A stretch of DNA of 49,122 bases from an uncultured Clostridia bacterium (GTDB lineage: Bacteria; Bacillota; Clostridia; Oscillospirales; CAG-272). Both the position numbers and the translations under genes were made by a program. The notes under the pieces were generated by a model that did no database searches, was not told the origin of the DNA, and worked only from the letters and a program-made list of their open reading frames with translations. The DNA is taken from positions 1 through 49,122 of the forward strand of contig CALWQR010000005.1 of assembly GCA_944383705.1 (NCBI GenBank), given 5' to 3'. The stretch's first letter is position 1; every line of letters begins with the position of its first letter. Shown piece by piece: positions 43,019 to 49,122 of the stretch.

Positions 43019-43648
43019 ATGAGCGAGCTGCATGTGGTGGACCACCCGCTTGTCACGCACAAGCTCTCCATGATGCGCCGGCGTCAGACCGGCAGCAAGG
43101 AGTTCCGCGAGCTACTGGAGGAAATCTCCATGCTGATGGGATACGAGCTGACGCGCGACCTGCCTCTGGAGATGGAGGAAATCGAAACCCCGCTGGCCCG
43201 GACGCAGGCCGGGGTGCTCTCGGGCCGGCAGCCGGCCATTGTGCCGATTCTGCGGGCGGGCCTGGGCATGACGCAGGGACTGCTGCGCCTGCTGCCCGCC
43301 GCAAAGGTGGGGCACATTGGGCTGTACCGCGACCCGGTGACCCACAGCCCGGTGGAATACTACTGCAAGCTGCCCCCCGACATCGGGGAGCGCCGCGTGA
43401 TTCTGGCCGACCCGATGCTGGCCACCGGTGGATCGGCCGCCGACGCGCTGGACCTGCTGAAGCGGCGGGGCTGCCGGCAGATCCGCCTGATGTGCCTGGT
43501 GGCCGCGCCCGAGGGGGTGCGCCGTGTGCGGCAGGCGCATCCGGATGTGGACATCTACACGGCGGCCCTGGACCAGGGGTTGGACGACCGCGCCTATATC
43601 GTCCCGGGGCTGGGAGACGCGGGGGACCGCATCTTCGGCACGCTCTGA
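43019..43648 (+). CDS. upp: Uracil phosphoribosyltransferase
   Basis: Salvages uracil to UMP using PRPP. 209 residues: [17 protein letters not shown] at the N-terminus, a [15 protein letters not shown] loop, [17 protein letters not shown], the PRPP loop [16 protein letters not shown], and [20 protein letters not shown] with [10 protein letters not shown] binding uracil at the C-terminus. Met at 43019 follows AAAGGCAGG; the longer frame starts in the promoter region. Followed after 63 nt by the RluA-family gene, probably in the same transcript. Confidence 0.97.
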   Translation: MSELHVVDHPLVTHKLSMMRRRQTGSKEFRELLEEISMLMGYELTRDLPLEMEEIETPLARTQAGVLSGRQPAIVPILRAGLGMTQGLLRLLPAAKVGHIGLYRDPVTHSPVEYYCKLPPDIGERRVILADPMLATGGSAADALDLLKRRGCRQIRLMCLVAAPEGVRRVRQAHPDVDIYTAALDQGLDDRAYIVPGLGDAGDRIFGTL

Positions 43649-43711
43649 GGGCGGGAATCCAGATTTGGAAGGAGGGCGGGGGCGCCGCCGGCGCGCCCCG
43701 CCGTTTGAGGA

Positions 43712-44695
43712 ATGCGCATTCTTACCATCAACGGCAACGATGCGGGGCAGAGGCTGGACAAGTTCCTGTCCAAGGCCGTCCGGGGCCTGCCCCCCGCGCT
43801 GATGTACAAATACATCCGCACCAAAAAAATCAAGCGCAACCGCGCCCGGGCGCACCCGGAGGAGATCCTGTGCGAGGGGGACGAGATTGAGCTGTTCATC
43901 CGGGACGAGTTTTTCGGCTCCCCCGAGCGGGATACCGGCGCGCTGCTGCGTATAGCCCCCAAGCTGGACATTGTATACGAGGACGGCAACATCCTGCTGC
44001 TCAACAAGCGCCCCGGGGTGCTGGTGCACGAGGACGCCGGGGCGTCCGACAACACCCTGCTGATGCATCTGCGGGCCTACCTGGCGCAGAAGGGGGAGTA
44101 TGACCCGGGGGCAGAGCAGTCCTTTGCCCCGGCCCTGTGCAACCGCATCGACCGCAACACCGGGGGCATTGTGATTGCCGCCAAAACCGCGGCCGGGCTG
44201 CGCGAGATGAACGCGCACATCCGGGACGATGAGGTGAAAAAGTTCTACCTGTGCGCGGTGCACGGCAGGATGCCGGCGCGGCAGGACACCCTGCACGGCT
44301 GGCTGCGCAAGGACAGCGCCGCCAACACCGTGCAGGTGACCGACGCCCGCGCCCCGGGCAGCAAGGAGATTGTCACCCGCTACCGCGTCCTGCGCGAGCG
44401 GGGGGAGCAGAGCCTGCTGGAGGTGGAGCTTGTGACCGGGCGCACCCATCAGATCCGCGCGCACCTGGCCCACATCGGCCACCCGCTGGTGGGGGACGGC
44501 AAATACGGCGTCAACCGCGCCGACCGCGCCCGGGGATACCGGCACCAGGCGCTGTATGCCTACCGGCTGGAGTTCCGCTTCCGCGCGCCCGGCGGTGTGC
44601 TGGAGAGCCTCAACGGCCGGCAGTTTGCGCTTGACCCCGACGGTATTTGGTTTTTGAAGGATTTCGGATATCGGAAGGGGGATAGGATTGGATGA
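43712..44695 (+). CDS. RluA-family rRNA/tRNA pseudouridine synthase
   Basis: Isomerises uridine to pseudouridine in rRNA. 327 residues: N-terminal S4 RNA-binding domain (about 1-75, GQRLDKFLSKAVRGLPPA), catalytic domain with NKRPGVLVHEDAG, LCNRIDRNTGGIVIAAKT (catalytic Asp in RIDRNT), and EVELVTGRTHQIRAHLAHIG. An RluC/RluD type is likely, but the modified positions cannot be told. ATG 43712 has only GAGG close by. The stop overlaps the lnt start (ATGA). Confidence 0.92.
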   Translation: MRILTINGNDAGQRLDKFLSKAVRGLPPALMYKYIRTKKIKRNRARAHPEEILCEGDEIELFIRDEFFGSPERDTGALLRIAPKLDIVYEDGNILLLNKRPGVLVHEDAGASDNTLLMHLRAYLAQKGEYDPGAEQSFAPALCNRIDRNTGGIVIAAKTAAGLREMNAHIRDDEVKKFYLCAVHGRMPARQDTLHGWLRKDSAANTVQVTDARAPGSKEIVTRYRVLRERGEQSLLEVELVTGRTHQIRAHLAHIGHPLVGDGKYGVNRADRARGYRHQALYAYRLEFRFRAPGGVLESLNGRQFALDPDGIWFLKDFGYRKGDRIG

Positions 44696-46284
44696 ATGCT
44701 TTTCTGCAAAAGCGGTATGCCCTGCCGCTGCTGCTGGGCGGGGGCGCGCTGCTCACCGCGCTGACGCTGGTCTTCCCGCAGGCGGGATTTCTGGAATGGG
44801 TCACCATGGTTCCCATGCTTGCCGGCGCGTTCCTGCTCTGCGGCCGGGAGGGGGTACGGCTTGGCAAATGCTACCTGTACGGCTTTTTTACGGTTTTTTG
44901 CTACTATTTTGTGCTGTACCATTGGTTTGTCCGGCTCTATCCGCTGGATTTTGTGGGCATGGACAACGCCTCCTCGCTGGCCGTGGTTCTGGCCGGCTGG
45001 CTGGGGCTGAGCCTGCTGCAGGCCATTCCGGGCGGGCTGATTTTCCTGTTCTTCCGCCTGATTCACAAAACCGGCGTGTTTGACCGAGCGCCCCTGCTGC
45101 GCCCGTTTGTGTTTGCCGCGCTGTGGGTGATTTTCGAGTGGTCCTCCACCCTCGGCTGGACCGGCGTGCCCTGGGGGCGGCTGTGCCTGGGGCAGATGGA
45201 GCTGCTGCCCATGCTGCAGCTCTCCTCGGCGCTGGGGTCGTATGCGGTCAGCTTCCTTTTGCTGGCGGTCAACGGGCTGCTGGCCATGGCCCTGCTGAGC
45301 GCCGGGCGGCAGACCCTGTGCTGGGGGCTGGCCGTGGGGCTGGTGTCGGGCAATCTGCTGTTCGGCGCGGTTGCGCTGAGCCTGCCGGCAGAGCAGGGGG
45401 AGACCGTCACCGCCGCGGTGATTCAGGGCAACATCAATTCGCACGACAAGTGGGATTCCGACAGTACCGACAACATGATGCGGGTATACGCCGAGCTCAC
45501 GCGCAGCGCGGCGGCCGAGGGGGCCGAACTGGTTGTCTGGCCCGAGACCACCCTGCCGTACGTGCTCAACAACAGCCGCTCGCTGCAGGCCTATGTCTCG
45601 GAGCTGGCGCAGGAGTGCGGGGTGACCCTGCTGGTGGGCGCGCTGTATGCCGACGACACCGGCGAGTACAATTCGCTGTATCTGGTCGGCCCCGACGGCG
45701 CCATCGCCGCCGAGCGCTATGACAAGCAGCACCTGGTGCCGTTTGGCGAATACGTCCCGATGCGGGATTTGATTATGGCGCTGATCCCGCCGCTGGCCAA
45801 TCTCTCGGCGCTGGACGACGACCTGACCCCGGGCAGCGGCCCCGCCCTGCTTTCCACCGCGTGGGGGGAGATCGGCTCGCTGATCTGCTTTGATTCGATC
45901 TACGAAATGCTGGGGCTGGAGAGTGTGCGCGCGGGCGCGGGGCTGATGGTCATTTCCAGCAACGATTCCTGGTTTTACGATTCGGCCGCGGTCTATCAGC
46001 ACCAGGCGCAGGCCCGGCTGCGGGCAATAGAGCAGGGGCGGTATCTGCTCCGCGCCGCCAACACCGGCATTTCCACCGTGCTGGATCCGCACGGGCGCAT
46101 TCTGCGCTGGATCGATCCGCTGGAGGAAGGTTATGCCGTGTGCGAGGTGAGCTTCTGCACCGGCCGGACGCTGTACAGCATCATCGGCAATCTCTTGGTG
46201 TACCTCTGCATCGGTCTGTGCGTTGCCGTGCCGGTTTCCGGACTGCTGCTGCGGCGGAGAGGGCTGCGGGCGCGCCGCGCGTGA
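44692..46284 (+). CDS. lnt: Apolipoprotein N-acyltransferase
   Basis: Adds a third acyl chain to the lipidated N-terminal Cys of lipoproteins at the outer membrane face. 530 residues: eight or so helices (1-210), a nitrilase-type domain (about 235-490), then a last helix. The catalytic triad is complete: E285 in VVWPETTLPY, K345 in YDKQHLVPFGEYVP, C399 in LICFDSIYE; GRYLLRAANTGIS also matches Lnt. It is coupled to the RluA gene and followed by a strong hairpin. Lnt is unusual in Gram-positive bacteria but occurs in some Clostridia. Confidence 0.92.
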   Translation: MNAFLQKRYALPLLLGGGALLTALTLVFPQAGFLEWVTMVPMLAGAFLLCGREGVRLGKCYLYGFFTVFCYYFVLYHWFVRLYPLDFVGMDNASSLAVVLAGWLGLSLLQAIPGGLIFLFFRLIHKTGVFDRAPLLRPFVFAALWVIFEWSSTLGWTGVPWGRLCLGQMELLPMLQLSSALGSYAVSFLLLAVNGLLAMALLSAGRQTLCWGLAVGLVSGNLLFGAVALSLPAEQGETVTAAVIQGNINSHDKWDSDSTDNMMRVYAELTRSAAAEGAELVVWPETTLPYVLNNSRSLQAYVSELAQECGVTLLVGALYADDTGEYNSLYLVGPDGAIAAERYDKQHLVPFGEYVPMRDLIMALIPPLANLSALDDDLTPGSGPALLSTAWGEIGSLICFDSIYEMLGLESVRAGAGLMVISSNDSWFYDSAAVYQHQAQARLRAIEQGRYLLRAANTGISTVLDPHGRILRWIDPLEEGYAVCEVSFCTGRTLYSIIGNLLVYLCIGLCVAVPVSGLLLRRRGLRARRA

Positions 46285-46296
46285 TTGCTTTTTTTC

Positions 46297-46324
46297 GTTT
46301 GCCCGCCCGGGTGGGCGGGCAAAC
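46297..46324 (+). terminator. lnt terminator
   Basis: GTTTGCCCGCCC and GGGCGGGCAAAC form a perfect 12-bp stem with loop GGGT, followed by GCTCGTTTTG. A T6-rich stretch also precedes it, so it may be bidirectional. Confidence 0.75.
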
Positions 46325-46363
46325 GCTCGTTTTGTCATTTGCCCGCCAAAAACCGCGCCGGTC

Positions 46364-46392
46364 TTGACGCTGCCCGGCCGGTGTGCTATAAT
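46364..46392 (+). promoter_or_regulatory. PfkB-family kinase promoter
   Basis: TTGACG (46364-46369), 17 nt, TATAAT (46387-46392); the spacer contains CCGGCCGG. Confidence 0.85.
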
Positions 46393-46454
46393 GAAGGACA
46401 GCAAATTGCCCGCGCCTGCGGCCCCCGGCCCCCGCGCGTGAAAGGAGTCTTCCG

Positions 46455-47399
46455 ATGAAATTCATTGCAACCGTCACGCTCAACCCGGCCTTTGACCTCC
46501 ATTATGAGATGGAGTCGCTGGCCCTGCGGCGCGAAAACTATGTGCAGAGCATCCGCTGCGACGCCGGCGGCAAGGGGGTCAACATCTCCCGGGCCCTGAC
46601 CGTTCATGGCGTACCGAACACCGCGTTTGTGGTGATCGGAGAGGAAAACGGCGCCTCCTTTGCGGCGGCCCTGCGGCGGGACGGCATTGACTGCGTGCCG
46701 TTTGACGCTCCCGGACGCATCCGCGAGAACATCACGCTGCACCCGGCGAACGACAGCGAAACCCGCATCAGCCTGGATACCTTCCGCGTTCCGCCCGAGC
46801 TGCTGACGGACGTGGAGGCGGCGCTGTCGGCCCGCTGCCGCCCGGGGGATCTGCTGGCCTTTGCGGGGAGAAATCCCCGGGGGCCGGAAAAGGCGGACGT
46901 GCTGGGGATGCTGGGCCGGCTGATTGCCGCGGGGGTGCGCACCGCCGTGGATTCCAATTCCTTTACGCCGGAGGATCTGCGCTCGATCCGCCCCTGGTTC
47001 ATCAAGCCCAACGAGCAGGAAATCGGCAGCTTTCTTGGCGCTCCGGTGCGCAACCCGGCCGAGGCGGCCCGGGCCGCCTCGGCTCTGGTGCGGCAGGGCG
47101 TGGCCGAGCAGGTGATGATCAGCCTCGGCGGGGACGGCGCGGTCTGGTCGGACGGCACGCGCCGCCTGGCCCTGGCCGTGCCCCGGCTACAGGCTCCGGT
47201 TTCCACCATCGGCGCCGGGGACAGCACCATTGCCGGCTTCCTTGCGGCGGCTGCGCAGGACCTGCCGGTCCCCGATATGCTGCGGCAGGCGGTTGCCTTT
47301 GGCACTGCCGCCTGCCTGACGCCGGGCACGCAGCCCCCGCGCCCCGAGGACGTCTCCGCCATTCTCCCGCAGGTCCGGGTGTCGGAAATTCCGGACTGA
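46455..47399 (+). CDS. 1-phosphofructokinase-type PfkB sugar kinase
   Basis: 314 residues of the FruK/LacC branch of PfkB kinases. TVTLNPAFDLHYEME at the N-terminus, CDAGGKGVNISRALTVHG (sugar-binding signature), IKPNEQEIGSFLG, ISLGGDGAVW, and VSTIGAGDSTIAGFLAA with the catalytic Asp in GAGDS. It phosphorylates fructose-1-phosphate or tagatose-6-phosphate; no PTS fruA gene is adjacent, so the substrate is open. GAAAGGAG precedes the ATG. Its own promoter and the following hairpins make it monocistronic. Confidence 0.88.
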   Translation: MKFIATVTLNPAFDLHYEMESLALRRENYVQSIRCDAGGKGVNISRALTVHGVPNTAFVVIGEENGASFAAALRRDGIDCVPFDAPGRIRENITLHPANDSETRISLDTFRVPPELLTDVEAALSARCRPGDLLAFAGRNPRGPEKADVLGMLGRLIAAGVRTAVDSNSFTPEDLRSIRPWFIKPNEQEIGSFLGAPVRNPAEAARAASALVRQGVAEQVMISLGGDGAVWSDGTRRLALAVPRLQAPVSTIGAGDSTIAGFLAAAAQDLPVPDMLRQAVAFGTAACLTPGTQPPRPEDVSAILPQVRVSEIPD

Positions 47400-47404
47400 G
47401 GCCG

Positions 47405-47514
47405 CAGGGGGCGGTACGCTCCCGCTCGCGCACGCCGCCCCCTGTCGGCGGAATATGGATTATTGAAAAGGGGAAGCCCCCGCAGCAGGCCAACGGCGGC
47501 CTGCTGCGGGGGCT
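47405..47514 (+). terminator. Tandem hairpins 3' of the PfkB gene
   Basis: First hairpin: CAGGGGGCGG/CCGCCCCCTG (47405-47444). Second: a perfect 17-bp stem, AGCCCCCGCAGCAGGCC with its complement (47475-47491, 47498-47514). Neither has a long T-run. They resemble the strong GC stems ending other genes in this window. Confidence 0.7.
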
Positions 47515-47578
47515 GATTCTGTGCCGGAAGCGGTTGGATTCTGTCTTTTTCAGGCGGTTTTGCTCCACGGTCCTGTAC

Positions 47579-47620
47579 GGCCTTCCGGGCGCCGGAAGGC
47601 CTGTGCGGGCCCTCTTTTTT
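47579..47620 (+). terminator. Hairpin with T-run, then AT-rich noncoding stretch
   Basis: GGCCTTCCGG-gcg-CCGGAAGGCC (47579-47601) then a T7 tract (about 47613-47620): a good intrinsic terminator. From about 47625 to 47860 the DNA is clearly AT-richer than the neighbours and has no supported gene or RNA, only the phosphoesterase promoter at its end. Confidence 0.75.
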
Positions 47621-47813
47621 TGGTCGGTCTGTATGAAAACTCATTTGGATAATCTCCTGCTTTGCAGCTGTTTGCCCCATGCTTTTGGCTTGTTTTACCG
47701 ATGCGGAACGGTTATATTCCATCATTCTATCCAAAAACGGGGATTTTATCTTTGAATTTCGGTCAATATGATGTTTATTTATTGATTATACGAATTTACT
47801 TTCTTATATCCCA

Positions 47814-47842
47814 TTGTCAACCACCGCAAAATATGCTACAAT
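47814..47842 (+). promoter_or_regulatory. Phosphoesterase gene promoter
   Basis: TTGTCA (47814-47819), 17 nt, TACAAT (47837-47842), 26 nt before the start. Confidence 0.75.
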
Positions 47843-47868
47843 GAAATCGCAGAAAAGGAGATCACGCC

Positions 47869-48987
47869 ATGCTCATCACCTGCTTTTCGGACATTCACAA
47901 TATGCTCTCCATGCTGTCCATGCCCACCGTGCTGCGCCGGACCGTTGCGCAGGGGGTAGCGGAAAACCTGCGCCGCTTCGGCCCCGCCGACCTGACGCTG
48001 GTGGGGGGCGACACCGTCAGCGATTACCCCTCCTACCGGCACTCGGGCTGGCTGCCCAGGCGCAACTTTCTGGACCTCCGCGGGAAGCTGGAGCAGGCGC
48101 TTGCCCCCGGGACCAGGGACGGCCGGATTCTGTATGTGGCCGGCAATCATGACTATGCCTGCGGCGAAGGCGTCCGGGAGGGCTACAGCACCTGCCCCTA
48201 CAATTCGGCAGACTATGCCGACCTCATGCGCCGGACGCTGGGACCTCTGCCGGAGCGTGACGTATGTCTGGGCTACTCGGAGCGCCTGGGGCGGGGAGCC
48301 GGCGCCTATCTGCTTGGCTTTCACTATGAGATAGACGGCCTGGATTTTTACGGGCTCAACTTTCACCCGGACGATATCTATTCGCACCAGGGAATGCTTC
48401 CCGGCAGCGTCCTGCGCTACAGCGGGGAGGCGCTGGTTTGGCTGAAGCACCGCCTGCGCGAGACCGACCCGCAGGGCGACCGCCTCACCTTTGTGGTATC
48501 GCATCTCCCGCCCTTCCGCAACCGCGACCCGCAAAACGCGGCGCTGCTGCTGGAGGCCTACCGCGGGCACCGCAACGTGTTCCACCTCTTCGGGGACACG
48601 CACGGCATTGTGCGCAACGGGTATACCGCGCAGCAGGTGTACGCCTGCCGCGGCGGCGAAGCGGTATGCGGACAGACCCGGCGCTCCAGCCGGGAGTGGG
48701 AGGACCCGGACTACGATTTTACGGCGGTTCTGATGGGGACGCACCGCTGCGACGAGGCGTATGACAGCGATGTCGTACCGGGAGACGGCGGCGCGCCGGG
48801 CCTGGGGGCCCATCCGCGCACCGCAACGCCGCTGATTGCGCAGGGGCTGGCGATTCGCACCTTCGGGGACCGCGTGGAGTTCCTGATGTGCAACCAGGGC
48901 AAAGGCGCCGGGGGCAGACTGGCCGCGGGGGAGCCGATTGTCCCCTATACGGCGTATCTGCGCCGGCGCACCGAAACCGGCAGGTAG
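47869..48987 (+). CDS. Calcineurin-like metallophosphoesterase
   Basis: 372 residues with the ordered metal-binding motifs of the family: CFSDIHNM (D-x-H), LVGGDTVSDY (GD), YVAGNHDYA (GNHD), VVSHLPPF (xH) and HLFGDTHGIVRNG (GDxH). Two metals are expected. It lacks a signal peptide, so it should be cytoplasmic; the substrate (nucleotide, phosphoprotein or phosphodiester) cannot be predicted. An insert of about 60 residues after GNHD is larger than in minimal members. AAAAGGAG precedes the ATG. Followed by a short gene or partial gene at the window end. Confidence 0.88.
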   Translation: MLITCFSDIHNMLSMLSMPTVLRRTVAQGVAENLRRFGPADLTLVGGDTVSDYPSYRHSGWLPRRNFLDLRGKLEQALAPGTRDGRILYVAGNHDYACGEGVREGYSTCPYNSADYADLMRRTLGPLPERDVCLGYSERLGRGAGAYLLGFHYEIDGLDFYGLNFHPDDIYSHQGMLPGSVLRYSGEALVWLKHRLRETDPQGDRLTFVVSHLPPFRNRDPQNAALLLEAYRGHRNVFHLFGDTHGIVRNGYTAQQVYACRGGEAVCGQTRRSSREWEDPDYDFTAVLMGTHRCDEAYDSDVVPGDGGAPGLGAHPRTATPLIAQGLAIRTFGDRVEFLMCNQGKGAGGRLAAGEPIVPYTAYLRRRTETGR

Positions 48988-49043
48988 TGCCCACGGCCGG
49001 GGCACGATTGCATATATGAAACACAGAAAAGGAGAAACACACC

Positions 49044-49122
49044 ATGAAAAGGATTACTATTCGCAGGGCTACAACGAGGCACTCTCCCTGGGCAATGCGC
49101 AGTTCTGCGTAACGGGGAAGTT
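49044..49122 (+). pseudogene. Partial gene start with apparent one-base frameshift
   Basis: AAAAGGAGAAACACACC is a strong ribosome site before ATG 49044, but that frame reads MKRITIRRATTRHSPWAMRS and stops at 49110-49112. The neighbouring frame reads DYYSQGYNEALSLGNAQFCV from 49052 and stays open to the window end, with protein-like composition. Adding one A to the AAAA run (49047-49050) would give MKKDYYSQGYNEA, a sensible start. Either a deletion, a sequencing error in the A-run, or slippage. The product is not identified. Confidence 0.45.

Noticed and set aside
47625..47860. AT-rich stretch as a mobile or foreign island
   Set aside because: Only about 240 bp, no coding capacity, no repeats at its ends; probably an ordinary promoter region.

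Overview
The window is a GC-rich chromosomal segment, very probably from a Gram-positive Clostridia genome (Bacillota, Oscillospiraceae/Ruminococcaceae-like). This rests on Firmicutes-type markers: a long-form HPF, a DUF896 (YnzC) protein, a four-cysteine L28, MtaB, a TsaE-TsaB pair, an rpsF-ssb-rpsR operon, ECF transport genes, strong AGGAGG-type ribosome sites and housekeeping promoters with 17-nt spacers. No phage, plasmid, CRISPR array or classical IS was seen. The species cannot be named from sequence alone.

Layout. 1-9 kb: 3' part of a solute-binding protein with a duplicated beta-rich insertion, trpS, a WecA/TagO/MraY-type transferase, an M3-like lipoprotein peptidase, an Lgt-like protein, a CPBP protease, a GDPD, then (minus) a DUF1989 protein. 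9-18 kb: hpf and ligA divergent, a nucleotidyltransferase, a CNNM/CorC-type membrane protein behind an attenuator-bearing leader, a GrpB-GNAT fusion, a PPC/DUF296 protein, a PAP2 phosphatase and a TIM-barrel isomerase. 18-24.7 kb: rpsF-ssb-rpsR, a GT4 glycosyltransferase, a frameshifted MTA/SAH-nucleosidase-like gene and a CsaB-like pyruvyl transferase. 24.7-31.9 kb: a probable cobalamin-riboswitch operon. 32-39 kb: tRNA-Glu, an AraC regulator with a GNAT gene, then the minus-strand cluster tsaE-tsaB-rpiB-ispD-ispF-rpe, a DUF896 gene and rpmB. 39-49 kb: a large uncharacterised, possibly PurL-derived protein coupled to mtaB, then upp, an RluA-family synthase, lnt, a PfkB kinase and a metallophosphoesterase.

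The most interesting system is the operon at 24.7-31.3 kb. It has a strong promoter, a cobalamin-type aptamer with a terminator, a small basic protein with a homing-endonuclease-associated repeat, a membrane-anchored EF-hand surface protein, and a large surface protein joining an alpha/alpha-barrel-like repeat domain to a transcobalamin-like DUF4430 domain through two membrane helices. CbiQ (EcfT), a double-headed CbiO (EcfA-A') and an S component follow. This resembles a complete corrinoid capture-and-import machine whose surface receptor parallels animal transcobalamin/intrinsic factor.

The second theme is a family of modular palindromic intergenic repeats, seen five times, mostly between convergent genes or at gene 3' ends. 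They share a long hairpin with arms like TTCCCCGGCGCAGGCCCC, an outer CCTTGGAGGG hairpin and several optional modules. One copy has roughly 70-bp inverted ends and supplies the last codons and stop of the neighbouring CNNM gene.
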